Assembly (NCBI RefSeq): GCF_051106095.1
Contig: NC_135785.1
Coordinates: 186,944,045 to 187,008,044 of the forward strand
DNA length: 64,000 nt
Origin: Pogona vitticeps
Lineage: Eukaryota > Chordata > Lepidosauria > Squamata > Agamidae
Direction of reading: 5' to 3'
Position numbers and translations under genes: made by a program. The notes below the pieces were generated by a model that ran no database searches, was not told where the DNA came from, and worked only from the letters and a program-made list of their open reading frames with translations. Below are positions 26,492 to 36,560 of the stretch, one piece after another. Numbering within the stretch: position 1 is the first letter of the stretch; every line of letters starts with the position of its first letter.

Positions 26492-27314
26492 CTCTAGGAT
26501 CTCCTTTCTTTGTTTTGGAGGCAGCATAGATGTCTGTCCTATGGAAATGCCCAAATTACAGCAGGCCTGTTGTCAAAGCATGTGCCTGATTGAATCCTAG
26601 AAATTGTCACATGAATACGAAATTGACTAGTTAATTTTACTTTCACAGATGTCACTTCTATTCAAATATGCTTCAGTTTGACAAAAGGGAGTGCTGAGTT
26701 AACTGCAAATCATGACAGTAAAACAGTGACATTGAAAATCAACTGAAGAGGAAAACTGCTTTAAAAATAAAGGTGCTTGAAAAAAGGAATGTATTCTCAT
26801 GCCAACATTCTGTGCACTTCTTGCCTTCTACTTCTGCTGTTTTTCCTTGTTCTATTTCTTCCTTAGTCCCACTTTTTCTCTCAGGTCACATTGCCTCTAT
26901 CTTGTTCCTTCTTTTTCCTATGCTCTCATGGCCTGGTCTGTTCCATGGAGCCCTTTCAGATTAGTTCCCATTCTTTGCTGATAAAAATAGTGAAAACATT
27001 AACTGGGTTATGACAGAGCAGTTAAGTGCCTCAGCAAATTCTCCTTCTTATTTCCTCTTTGTTCTATCTTTACTTCCTTTGCTGCTTTTTGAATCTTCTT
27101 ACAGTTTGCCCCCTTTTAGGCTTCTTGATCTTTCTGTTCTTCTTCCCATGTCCCAGTTTGCCTTTTCTATAATTTTATCTTCTTTAGGTCGAGCAGCAGT
27201 ACCTGATGGAGCTTGTAGCTTCTGAGCTGTCATTGTCACCACCACCATCACCACCACTATCTATGTGGGACAACTCTACAAAATATTCTACAAAGATTAA
27301 GGTAGAGTCAAATA
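26492..27314. other. Unassigned intergenic DNA
   Basis: Pyrimidine-rich 26790-27210; open plus frames there encode Ser/Phe/Leu-rich chance peptides. No gene recognised. Confidence 0.5.
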
Positions 27315-27586
27315 CCCTGTTTCCCCTAACCTGAAAATAAGGCCTAGTATGATTTTTCAGGATGCTCGTAATATAAGCCCTACCTCAAAAATAAGCTCCA
27401 GTTAGGTAAAACCGCACCCTCCACCATTGTGCAGCCACCAGAAGAAGATGACATGACTGTATTTGTATAAATGTAGATTGTTGTACATGAAAAAGAATAA
27501 AACATCCCCTGAAAATAAGCCCTAATGTTGGTTTTTTTTTGGAGCAAAACCTAATATAAGACCCTGTCTTATTTTATGTGAAATGT
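27315..27586 (+). mobile_element. TA-flanked MITE, family M1 copy 1
   Basis: A short non-coding DNA element bounded by TA on both sides. Its left end is CCCTGTTTCCCC and its right end a diverged inverse of this. The body has GAAAATAAGG, ATTTTTCAGGATGCT and CCACCAGAAGAAGATGACAT, which recur in the copies at 45478-45736 (opposite orientation) and 63115-63400. The TA duplication points to a Tc1/mariner-type transposase acting in trans; that assignment is inference. Confidence 0.8.
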
Positions 27587-27950
27587 TATGTTTCTGGACT
27601 ACAGCTCCCAAGATCCCACAGCCAACCTAGCCATTGGGTATACATAATTTTATAATTTTAGTCCACAAAATAATTCCTCCCTCCTGTAGCTGGAATTGGA
27701 TGCTGCACTGCAGTCATTTCACTTTTCTGTGCTTTTACCTCTCTTACTCTTTTCTACTGTAGCACTGTAGCTGCCTACCCTACTTCCAGCTCTTCCTCCA
27801 TTGGCTAGTACAGGGTGAGATGAAAATATTTTGCTGGCCTAGCTGAAAGACAAGATGATACTTTTGCCCATTCTGTGAGCAAGAGCCAACAAAACTGATG
27901 GTAGAATATTTTTTTTCAACATGGGTAATGTAATAGTATATGAACAATGG
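27587..27950. other. Unassigned DNA with a MITE-like scrap
   Basis: CTGGACTACAGCTCCCAAGA near 27594 resembles the inner part of short hAT elements but has no partner arm nearby. Nothing else recognised. Confidence 0.4.
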
Positions 27951-28075
27951 AGCACAGGAAGCTGCTTTGTCCTGTGTCAGACTATTGGCCCATCCAGCTC
28001 AGTACAACCAGTTCTGACTGGCAGCAGTTGCTGTCCAGGATTTCAGCCCTATCTGGAGATCCTTGGTGTTCCCTA
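27951..28075 (-). mobile_element. Fragment of a squamate SINE/L2-type LINE 3' end
   Basis: CACAGGAAGCTGCTTTGTCC, GTCAGACTATTGGCCCATCC and AGCTCAGTACAACC are, in reverse, a very common squamate interspersed repeat whose sense strand ends with a GGCAGCTTCC block. I read it as the 3' end of an L2-group LINE or a SINE using that tail. No pol III promoter part is present here. Confidence 0.5.
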
Positions 28076-28992
28076 CTGGTCCCCCAGTTTCCTTTTCCTT
28101 TTCTGGATTCTAAATTATCCCATTTATTTCCTTTCTCCTCAACATTATTACATTGATATCTATGGACTATAACCACTTCTTTATATCCTTCCTGTATTTT
28201 CACTGCTCTGTAGCAATTTTTGACTGCAGGCAAGTAAAAGTACCCATAAAGAGATTTGGGAACCTGGTACTGTGGGTTACAGCTAAAGCAGTATAAAACT
28301 AAGGAGTGAATATGTCAGACTTGCGCCTTCTAAAAATAAGTTGGGTCGAACACTCCCCCTTAACTTATGTTTTTGTCAATAACAAATGAAACATGGTTTT
28401 TAATTTGGAGCTCAGCAGCTCAAGGCTTTCTCTTAAATTATCTTTAATTACGGCCAGTCTGAGAGTTTTCCTTACGATCCATAACTTATAAATGGCACTA
28501 GTAAATAAATAAACTGATGTGTTTCCAACTCTAGTCTTTAAAGCACATTAATTTACGGCTGTAACGCAAGCAGTAAGTCAACTTGATATTAAAGCTTGTG
28601 ATAACCATTTTAAAAAGAAAAAATGACATTGTTTTATAGTAAAAATTGATCATCTCCTCTGACCTGAGGGACATCAAATGCTTCCTTAGTGCCATGGAAA
28701 ACATTTCATCAGGGCTATAAATGTATCAAGCTGTCAGTTCACAAGCAGGCAAGAAAAGCATGATCAGGCTGCTAGATGAAGGACAGGGAATCTGGACCAT
28801 GGTAAACTCTGTTTTCATTTATCATCATCATTTATCATCATCCTTGTCATCAATAAATGCAACATTTTCCTCTAAGGCATGCATTCTATTTGCTGCACCA
28901 TTTTGGCAATTTGCATGAGCTACGAATTTGTATGCGATTTATATTGTGACTGTAGTTTATCATGATCCTTGGAACAGAAATAAGATAAATTT
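28076..28992. other. Unassigned intergenic DNA
   Basis: Nothing recognised. Confidence 0.5.
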
Positions 28993-29509
28993 GCAATCCT
29001 GTGCATAGTTTACTGTAGGAGTAAGTCCCACTAATATACCTCTGAGTCTATATGTACAAGATTGCTTCTTGTACATATTTACCTGTGTTTATGTACCGGT
29101 ATATGATTATGCATATTTACCTGTCAATAACTACTAAACACAGTAGGACCTATTTCTGAGTAAGCATATTTTGCTTATTTGATTTTAATGTAATCACTTT
29201 TACATAAGGCAAATTCCACTGAAGGACCTCCACCAATGAATGGCACTATCTGGTGCAAGCAGCATGGGGTAGTCCTTCTTCTTTACCACAGCCTATGTGC
29301 ACACCAAAGCTGGCTACTGGGGCTGGGAAATCTTTTGGAGTTGTTATTAGGTAGTGTAGAGGATTGAAAAGGACAGAAATTGGATTTAGCCCATGAGTTC
29401 AAAAATCTTACAGCAATTCAGTGACAAAAAAGGCAATCTTGTATTCATCAACTCAAATGTGTATTAGTGGGACTCACTCCCATAGTAAACTGCGCACAGG
29501 ATTGCATGC
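28993..29509. repeat. Three pieces of one short inverted-repeat element
   Basis: GCAATCCTGTGCATAGTTTA (28993), GGACCTATTTCTGAGTAAGC (about 29147) and the inverse AGTAAACTGCGCACAGGATT (about 29479) are diverged pieces of one small repeat. In other squamate copies its ends carry a GCAATCCTATGCA-type palindrome. The first and third pieces form a 40-bp inverted pair spanning about 510 bp, which could be the ends of one longer element or two separate short copies. A further copy lies at 52736-52808. Confidence 0.55.
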
Positions 29510-30584
29510 TTGAAATGTTTGCAAAGCAAATATTTTGAGGCAACATCGACCATGTTCTACCTGTGGAATGACTATGCAAGGTACCCTAAATTTTAAAATA
29601 AATTGGACCTAAAGTACAGTAGATGAAGTGAAAAAGTGTGCTACTGGAGTGCCTTCAGTTTCTCCTGTTGTACAACCAATTGCACAACCAGGTATCTGCA
29701 AACACAGTTGTCATTTGCACTTGCAAGTGACACCTCTGGCTACTAGCCTTTATATTTCAATGTGCTTGCCCATGGGTCTGATGCCGAACAGAGAAAACAG
29801 CAAAATGTTGTATACTGATACAATTCTACTAGAAGGGGCAGTATGACCAAATGTTGGGCTACTCTTTCTCTGCATGCTCAGCATCCCTGTCCTCTTATTA
29901 TTTTGTATGTGTTGTAATGTTGACACAGGGCACCAGTGTCAGGCTAATCTGCAACAAGGGAAAGTGAGCTAAGTGCTGCTGACTATTGTTCTTGTGGAAG
30001 AAACACTTCTTTTTAACATAGCAGCTCCAACAGGAAAGAAAGAATTGAACATCTGAAATGAAACAACAACAACAACAACAAAAACTCTGCCTTTCTTTAC
30101 TTCAACTCCTTCAGCAGATCTCCCATATGTACCCATTCACATATGTCCCTCTCTTTGCTTTTCTGGATGGTATTTGTGATAGGTATTGCCAAGTCCATCT
30201 GTTCCAGTATTCACTGTCATCCTTGGTTGCACGAGATCCACACATACTGTGAAATTTTCTGGTGGAACAGTTAGTTTCTCCTCAGCAGTAGTCTTCTTTC
30301 ATGCTGAATTGATTGGCTCCTGCCCATCTCTGAAGCTGTGACCTTCTGGACAATCACAGAACCGTGTATATATTCCTTTCATTCTTTTCCTGTATTTGGG
30401 TGACTATGCCCTTCAGTGTGGAGGCAAACTGAGACCACTAAGAAGTAATGCTGTAGTTTGTACGTACTCAGGGAACTCCAAATGTATGTAGTATAAGCAT
30501 GAGCAGATCTGGGCAGCCCAGTTTCACTAAGGATTTTGATCTCCCACTGTGCAGATGACTCCATACAAGTTTCCCTGACATATA
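29510..30584. other. Unassigned intergenic DNA
   Basis: A (CAA)n run at about 30061-30081; no gene recognised. Confidence 0.5.
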
Positions 30585-30907
30585 TAAATCCATGTGTATG
30601 TTTGGGGGAATTTTCCCTAAATGCATATTTTTCTACACATTTTTCAACATGTACAAAAGCATATCAATCCACATCTTAGGAATTATGTGCATTTTCTATA
30701 CACATTTTGCAAATATACACATGTTGGCAAGCTCTTTTTTTAAAACTCCAGATAATGCACCATAACCCTGGAAATATGAGGACTTATTGCTGCAAATTCT
30801 GTCCAAGTTATGCTCAATTCTGTCAGGTGTAGATTGAGTAGATCTTAAAAAACAAAAGCATTACGACAAGAAAAACCCCAACAGAGGGACCTTTTCACAC
30901 ATCCCTA
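30585..30907. mobile_element. Possible decayed hAT-like AT-rich element
   Basis: Repeated ATGCATATTTTT / TACACATTTTT-type units followed by a right end CTTTTCACACATCCCTA. A (T)AGGGATGTG-type end is known for short hAT elements in reptiles. The left end was not found, so extent and class are uncertain. Confidence 0.35.
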
Positions 30908-31660
30908 ATATAGTATTAACCAAAATGTCATGATAAAGAGCTATATGTTCTGTGGCTTTGAACAGTTGGGAGCTAGGGAATGAGGATGGGGGAAAAGGGG
31001 CAGAACTGACCTCTTGAATTTCTTTACTGCTTACACTATCAAGAAATTATAACCAGATTCAAAAAGGGAACATGCACCATGAAATTAAGACATCTCTGCC
31101 CTTTCCTACATTAGAATGTCTGAAGAAAAAGGAAGAGATTTAATTTGTATTCCGTACTTAGAACCAACTTCAGTCATTAGGTGGCAGACCTCAAAACCAG
31201 TGGTGAGGGCCATAAGGCAGACCCAGTTCCATCATGGGCACAGCAGGAAGAGTAATTGGCTTGGTGGGACTTTTGCTTCCTTCTGCAGTGCACGCAAGCA
31301 TTTCAAAAGCTAGGAGGAGAGACAGAAAGAGCCCTGTTATCTGCCAGCAGGGAGAACTGCTTTATCTTCATCCACTGAATGAGACCTGCAGTGGATGAAG
31401 ATAAAGAAGGAAAAAAGTGTGGCATGAGAAAGGAAAAAGTAGAGGGAAAGAGAAGTACTATGGTGTAGGGAGGGAAAGATCATCCTAGTTGGGGGGGGGG
31501 AGGTAGGGGAAGACATAAGAACTACCTAAGAATAAGAACAGAAAAACCCCCTTGTTAACCAGTTGTCTTTTGTGATTTATATTAAGGAGAATGATAGCTG
31601 GAAGTAGCAGCAAAACAGTGCATGTTTACCATGGCATTCCACTAAGTGGTGTCCTAAGTG
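30908..31660. other. Unassigned intergenic DNA
   Basis: Purine-rich 31310-31520, including a G run near 31491. No gene recognised. The ATGAAGATAAAG-type words near 31365 and 31390 form a short inverted pair. Confidence 0.5.
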
Positions 31661-31665
31661 GGTAG

Positions 31666-32177
31666 TGTTACATACAGCACTGATGTTACCTGTCTGTCAT
31701 GGGTTTGGAGGGAAAGTTCCATCCTATGGGGAGTGGAAGGCGGGACATCAGGAGGAGGGGCTGTACTGTATATATATGTGGAGTTTGTGTGGAGAAGTTA
31801 GGAGAGCTGAAGGAGGGAAGAAGAAGAAGCTGGAGTGGGAGTCTGTGTGTCAGACAGGGTACTACTGTGTGTCAGTCAGTACCAACCTGATAGGTTCAGG
31901 TGTCTGTATGGTTAGCCAGAACTGATAGGTTCAGGGTCTGTGCTTTATTGAAAGGTGTTCTGTGTGAACCAAACTGGTGTATGTATGATTGAGACTAAGC
32001 CACGTTACTGTATCTTATTCACTTGATCATTTTATTTTTCCCTGTGTGTTATTTAAATAAACCTTATTCCTTTATTTGTTAAAAATCCATTCCTGGTCTG
32101 TGTGACTCCTTACAGGGAATGGTTGGTGGCAGCTTAGTGAAACTGTGGCATGTCCCAGTAGGTCTGGGGTTGTCACA
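31666..32177 (+). repeat. 5' LTR of the Gypsy element
   Basis: 512 bp, TG...CA ends. A TATATATA box lies at about 31769 and an AATAAA at about 32056, giving plausible U3, R and U5 parts. A short frame inside it also occurs in the 3' copy and is only an LTR shadow. Immediately after it, around 32181-32200, lies a GGTGTCCAGCGTGTGGG stretch that could be the tRNA primer binding site; the tRNA is not identified. Confidence 0.95.
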
Positions 32178-32584
32178 TTGATTGGTGTCCAGCGTGTGGG
32201 ATACGACTGGTCCAGTTGTCCAGTGGTCCAGCAAAGCCTTGGCAAGTGTGCCCAGAGCAAGGGGGATCTAGTCAGGGAAAATCTGAGAGCGCGTAGGTAA
32301 TCTTCTAGGCTTACCTCACGGGGAGGTACGCTAGTGGAAGAACGTGCACACTCAGATTGGGGACTAGATTAGGGAGCTGTGAGGCAACCTGTTTTGGCGG
32401 GAAAAGGCTGAGGCAAAGCTGAGTGAAGTAGCAGTGATCTAGCTTGTCTGCTGAGAGGCCTAGCAGAGGGGGGTGGACTCTGGCTGGCAACAGTTGCAAG
32501 TTAGTGCTGAAAGAACAGCAGCAATCTATAGAAGGCTGGTTCTGAGGCAAAAGAGAAAAAAAAGTGGTCGCTTTATTTTGAGGC

Positions 32585-32992
32585 TTGACTTTTGAAGGCA
32601 GCCTGTTCTGGGGGGGGATTATGCCCTTGACTCGAAGCCAAATGGCAGAAATGGGTGAAGTGAAAGACCCACAGGTGGACCAAGGTTCTGAGGATGAATT
32701 TGGCTCAGTGCAGGATGAGAGCACGGGAGAACAGAACCCAGAACTCAGGAAAATGCTCATAGCCCAACAGCATGAACTGAGGGTGAGGGAAATGGAGGAA
32801 AGATTAGAGAGAGAAAGAATGGAGGAAAGGGAAAGAGAGAAACAAAGGCAATTTGCACTAGAGAGAGAGAGAATGGAAAGAGAAGAAAGATTGGAGAGAG
32901 AGAAAATGGCGTTTGAGTTAAGAAAATTGGAACTGATGAATCAGAACAATAATAACAATAGAGATTTTGGAGGGAAAACCAAAACAAGATGA
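32585..32992 (+). CDS. Gag-like frame of the Gypsy element (fossil)
   Basis: A 135-residue frame downstream of the 5' LTR and leader. It is acidic at first (residues about 20-50), then strongly charged with repeated Arg-Glu-Arg-Met-Glu units (about 60-115) that would form a long coiled coil, and ends with an Asn run. Coiled-coil N-terminal regions are common in Gypsy Gag proteins. No capsid-type domain is recognisable, so it is not a complete Gag. Its end overlaps the start of the pol-like frame in a different frame, the arrangement in which this family usually relies on ribosomal frameshifting. Function is inferred from position, not from a diagnostic motif. Confidence 0.6.
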   Translation: MTFEGSLFWGGIMPLTRSQMAEMGEVKDPQVDQGSEDEFGSVQDESTGEQNPELRKMLIAQQHELRVREMEERLERERMEEREREKQRQFALERERMEREERLEREKMAFELRKLELMNQNNNNNRDFGGKTKTR

Positions 32993-35507
32993 GAAAGATT
33001 CAAAATACAGCAGAAAATGTTATTTCTGTCAAGGAAAGGGCCATCTAATCTCAGAGTGTGAGAAATTAAAGCAGCTAAAAGGAAATGTGCCTCATGATTT
33101 GAGTGGAACCAAGCCAAAAGCTGTGTTCTGTGTCCAGAAAGAGCAAAGCTCCTTGTCACTGAGGGAGCCTGTTGCCATGGCTACTCAATCTGGAACAGTT
33201 ACATCTGCTGATCAGGCTGGGGAAAATGGTCCTCTTGTGGAGGTCAAGCGCTGCTTGCTAGTGAGAACAGATTCGCAGTTGTTTGAAACCGCAGGAGTGG
33301 ACGTAGGAATACTTGACCATCAGTATAGGGGGCTAAGGGATACTTGTTCCCAGGTGACCCTGTGCCATCCAGATATTATTCCTAGGGAGTATATAATCCC
33401 GAATGAGAGCCTAAAGGTGGCAGGGATTGAGGGACAGGTGATCTCGCTGCCAGTAGCTGAGGTACCTGTGAACTTTCAAGGCTGGAGGGGAGTTTGGCGG
33501 CTAGCGATTTCATCGACTCTGCCAGCAGCCGTGCTCGTGGGAAATGACCTGGCTGAACATGTGAAACGGGTGCTAGTGATTACACGCTCACAAGTTACCA
33601 CGGGGACAGTTCAGGGGGGTACTGTTGAGCCCGAGACGGAAGCAGAGGGGAGTTCAGAAGCTGTGGTGGAAACCTTAACCACAGACAGCAGATTTGGCCA
33701 AGAGCAAAGGGCAGACGCCACTCTCCAAAAGTGTTTTGAACAGGTGACAGACGCTCAGCTAACACCTGAAACCCCAGTGAGATTTCGAGAGAAAAAGGGA
33801 ATTTTATATAGAGAGACCCTGAGGAATATCTCAACAGGGGGAGATGGGATCAGAAGTCAGCTGGTGGTACCTGAAAAGTATCGCCCCATGATCTTAAAAA
33901 GGGGGCACTCTGACATGTTTGCTGCGCACTTAGGGGTGAACAAAACACAACAGAGAATTACACAGAATTTTTACTGGCCTGAAATAGGGAAGCAGATCAA
34001 GGAGTTCTGTAAACAATGTGATGTGTGTCAGAGGCAGGGGAATAACCGTGACAGGACCAAAGCAAAGTTGTGCCCTTTGCCTGTGATTGACACTCCGTTC
34101 AAATGTATAGGGGTGGATATTGTGGGACCTTTGCCCAAGGCCACAAAGAGGGGGAACCGGTTCATTCTCACCATTGTGGACCATGCCACGAGGTACCCTG
34201 AAGCCATTCCCTTGACTAATATTGAAACTAACACAGTGGCAGATGCCTTGGTGGGGTATATGTCCAGGATGGGATTTGCCTCAGAAATAATCACAGATTT
34301 GGGCGCATCGTTTACATCGAAGCCCATGAAACGGTTATGGCAAATCTGTGGAATTAAACACAAGGAAACCACTGCCTATCACCCTGAAAGTAATGGGTTA
34401 ACGGAGAAGTTCAATGGGACTCTAATGCGCATGATTAGGGCTTACTTGGCAGAGAATCCAAACAATTGGGACCAGAAGCTGCAATCCCTTTTGTTTGCTT
34501 ATCGATCAGTGCCACAAGCCAATACCGGGTTCAGTCCGTTTGAACTTTTGTTTGGGAGAAGGGTGAAAGGGCCACTCGATTTAATCAAACAAAATTGGGA
34601 GCAGATCACCCAGGATGACCCACAAGACGTTGTGACGTACATAGACTCTTTAAGGAATGACCTAAAGAGAAACCTAGAGCTAGCAGCAGAGACCCTGCAA
34701 GCTCAAAAGGTCAGAAAGAAAGCTTGGGATGACCAGGAAGGCGGGGAGAGGCACTTTAACCCAGGGGAGGAAGTGCTTTGGCCTAAGCCCTGCAAAGAGA
34801 ACAAACTGCAGCTGGGTAGCCCAGAAATAAAATACTTGGGTCACATGGTAGGGGGAGGAGTGATCAAACCCCTAGAGGCCAAGATAGAAGCAGTTCGTGA
34901 TTGGCCCAGACCCAATACCAAGAAAAAAGTCAAATCATTTCTTGGGTTGGTGGGCTACTACAGAAAGTTCATCCCGAGGTTTAGCGAGATTGCGGCTCTG
35001 CTGACCGATCTGACGTGGAAGAAGACTGATGACCACATCCCGTGGACCAGCGACTGTGAGGAGGCGTTCCAGAGGTTGAAGGAGGCCCTCATCAACTATC
35101 CAGTGCTGCGTGCTCCCGACTTCGACCGGGAGTTCATCATCTACACCGATGCGTCTAACAGCGGGGTAGGAGCAGTTCTTTGCCAGGAGGATGAGAATGG
35201 TGACCAGCATCCAGTGTCCTACCTGAGTAGGAAACTCCAGAAAGGTGAGAAACATTTGGCAACCGTGGAAAAGGAGTGCCTGGCCATAGTCTACGCGATC
35301 CAGAAGGCCAAGCCTTACATCTGGGGAAGACATTTTGTTCTGTGCACTGACCATTCACCACTGCAATGGTTAAAGACAATGAAAACCCACAATAGTAAAC
35401 TTATGAGGTGGGCTTTAAACCTGCAAGACTATGACTTTGAAGTGAAGGTGGTCAGAGGGTCAGTGAACTGTGTTGCTGACACCTTGTCAAGAAGACCCGA
35501 AGAATGA
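32967..35507 (+). CDS. Pol-like frame of the Gypsy element (fossil)
   Basis: An open frame of 846 codons. Parts in order: a retroviral CCHC zinc knuckle (CYFCQGKGHLISEC, residues 18-31) that normally ends Gag; a retropepsin-like segment (about 100-215, GLRDTCSQVTL and VLVGNDLAEH); an integrase zinc-binding domain (about 315-355, HLGVNKTQQRI...CDVCQRQG); an integrase catalytic core (about 375-530, with GVDIVGPLPK and TAYHPESNGLTEKFNG); then the connection (YLGHMVGGG, FLGLVGYYRKF) and RNase H part of a reverse transcriptase (about 620-840, with YTDASNSGVGAVL and CTDHSPLQWL). Placing integrase before RT/RNase H is the Ty1/copia-like order of Gmr1-type Gypsy elements. The reverse transcriptase region is only partly represented, so this is not a working pol. 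Confidence 0.9.
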   Translation: MEGKPKQDEKDSKYSRKCYFCQGKGHLISECEKLKQLKGNVPHDLSGTKPKAVFCVQKEQSSLSLREPVAMATQSGTVTSADQAGENGPLVEVKRCLLVRTDSQLFETAGVDVGILDHQYRGLRDTCSQVTLCHPDIIPREYIIPNESLKVAGIEGQVISLPVAEVPVNFQGWRGVWRLAISSTLPAAVLVGNDLAEHVKRVLVITRSQVTTGTVQGGTVEPETEAEGSSEAVVETLTTDSRFGQEQRADATLQKCFEQVTDAQLTPETPVRFREKKGILYRETLRNISTGGDGIRSQLVVPEKYRPMILKRGHSDMFAAHLGVNKTQQRITQNFYWPEIGKQIKEFCKQCDVCQRQGNNRDRTKAKLCPLPVIDTPFKCIGVDIVGPLPKATKRGNRFILTIVDHATRYPEAIPLTNIETNTVADALVGYMSRMGFASEIITDLGASFTSKPMKRLWQICGIKHKETTAYHPESNGLTEKFNGTLMRMIRAYLAENPNNWDQKLQSLLFAYRSVPQANTGFSPFELLFGRRVKGPLDLIKQNWEQITQDDPQDVVTYIDSLRNDLKRNLELAAETLQAQKVRKKAWDDQEGGERHFNPGEEVLWPKPCKENKLQLGSPEIKYLGHMVGGGVIKPLEAKIEAVRDWPRPNTKKKVKSFLGLVGYYRKFIPRFSEIAALLTDLTWKKTDDHIPWTSDCEEAFQRLKEALINYPVLRAPDFDREFIIYTDASNSGVGAVLCQEDENGDQHPVSYLSRKLQKGEKHLATVEKECLAIVYAIQKAKPYIWGRHFVLCTDHSPLQWLKTMKTHNSKLMRWALNLQDYDFEVKVVRGSVNCVADTLSRRPEE

Positions 35508-35768
35508 AGACGGCGAAAGAAACATGGACTATGTATATATTTTGGTGACCAAAGGTTAAATGTATCTGTTTATTAAATATGCCTGGTTTGTATGAATAAA
35601 GGTAACTTGATGTATTGTAAATGGTAAATGTTTAAATGCCTAATTGATATGTTTATCCTAGAGTAAGTATGGTATTGTATGTTAATGTATAACTGTTTTT
35701 GTATGTTTTGGATCCAGGTTGTTTTTTGGAGAAGAGCACTTTAGCTTTCCCCCTACAAAACAACTTAT

Positions 35769-35780
35769 AAAGAGGGGAGG
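35769..35780 (+). promoter_or_regulatory. Polypurine tract of the Gypsy element
   Basis: AAAGAGGGGAGG lies directly before the 3' LTR, where plus-strand DNA synthesis is primed in LTR elements. The 35508-35768 spacer between pol and this tract is AT-rich and non-coding. Confidence 0.85.
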
Positions 35781-36292
35781 TGTTACATACAGCACTGATG
35801 TTACCTGTCTGTCATGGGTTTGGAGGGAAAGTTCCATCCTATGGGGAGTGGAAGGCGGGACATCAGGAGGAGGGGCTGTACTGTATATATATGTGGAGTT
35901 TGTGTGGAGAAGTTAGGAGAGCTGAAGGAGGGAAGAAGAAGAAGCTGGAGTGGGAGTCTGTGTGTCAGACAGGGTACTACTGTGTGTCAGTCAGTACCAA
36001 CCTGATAGGTTCAGGTGTCTGTATGGTTAGCCAGAACTGATAGGTTCAGGGTCTGTGCTTTATTGAAAGGTGTTCTGTGTGAACCAAACTGGTGTATGTA
36101 TGATTGAGACTAAGCCACGTTACTGTATCTTATTCACTTGATCATTTTATTTTTCCCTGTGTGTTATTTAAATAAACCTTATTCCTTTATTTGTTAAAAA
36201 TCCATTCCTGGTCTGTGTGACTCCTTACAGGGAATGGTTGGTGGCAGCTTAGTGAAACTGTGGCATGTCCCAGTAGGTCTGGGGTTGTCACA
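35781..36292 (+). repeat. 3' LTR of the Gypsy element
   Basis: Same length and, by eye, the same sequence as the 5' LTR. Followed at once by the second copy of the GGTAG target duplication. Confidence 0.95.
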
Positions 36293-36329
36293 GGTAGTAA
36301 CAGCAATATATGTCCAATACAGAAAGATA

Positions 36330-36560
36330 AAATAAAATACAAGGAAATAGCAGTAAAATACAAAACAAAAGCTATAAAAACAAAGGCAGTTAAAATGTCA
36401 CTAAGTTCAATTAAAAAACCACATAAAGCCAGTTATAATTTTTTTTTACCCATAGGCTTAGAGGTCAAGGGCATTTCTTAATAAAAATGTCTTTGATGGC
36501 AGGCAGAAGGTAATAAGAGGAGAAGAGCGACAGGGACGGGGACAAATAAAATGTCCTCCT
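36330..36560 (-). mobile_element. Possible L2-type LINE fragment, reverse strand
   Basis: An A-rich stretch with AAAACCACATAAAGCC and then AAAAATGTCTTTGATGGCAG resembles, in reverse, the C-terminus and 3' UTR of L2-group LINEs (a K-T-F-L-type ending, then a T-rich tail). Strongly diverged; family uncertain. Confidence 0.35.

Larger units (their letters stand above)
31661..36297 (+). mobile_element. Gypsy (Ty3-like) LTR retrotransposon, young but incomplete
   Basis: A complete insertion with two 512-bp LTRs (31666-32177 and 35781-36292) in direct orientation, each beginning TGTTACATAC and ending GTTGTCACA. It is flanked by a perfect 5-bp target duplication, GGTAG (31661-31665 and 36293-36297). 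By eye the two LTRs are identical, which means recent insertion. The internal region holds a short gag-like frame and a long pol-like frame. The element is not whole: the set of gag and pol parts expected for a self-sufficient Gypsy is only partly recognisable, so it was probably moved by enzymes from relatives. Integrase-type domains come before RNase H-type domains, as in Gmr1-like Gypsy elements and unlike most Gypsy elements. Confidence 0.95.

Noticed and set aside
31665-31925. 86-codon frame present twice (also at 35780-36040)
   Set aside because: Both copies lie inside the two LTRs; duplication reflects the LTR pair, not a gene family.
32967-35507. The 846-codon frame as a domesticated host gene
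   Set aside because: It sits between identical LTRs with a perfect target duplication, so it is simply the interior of a recent Gypsy insertion.
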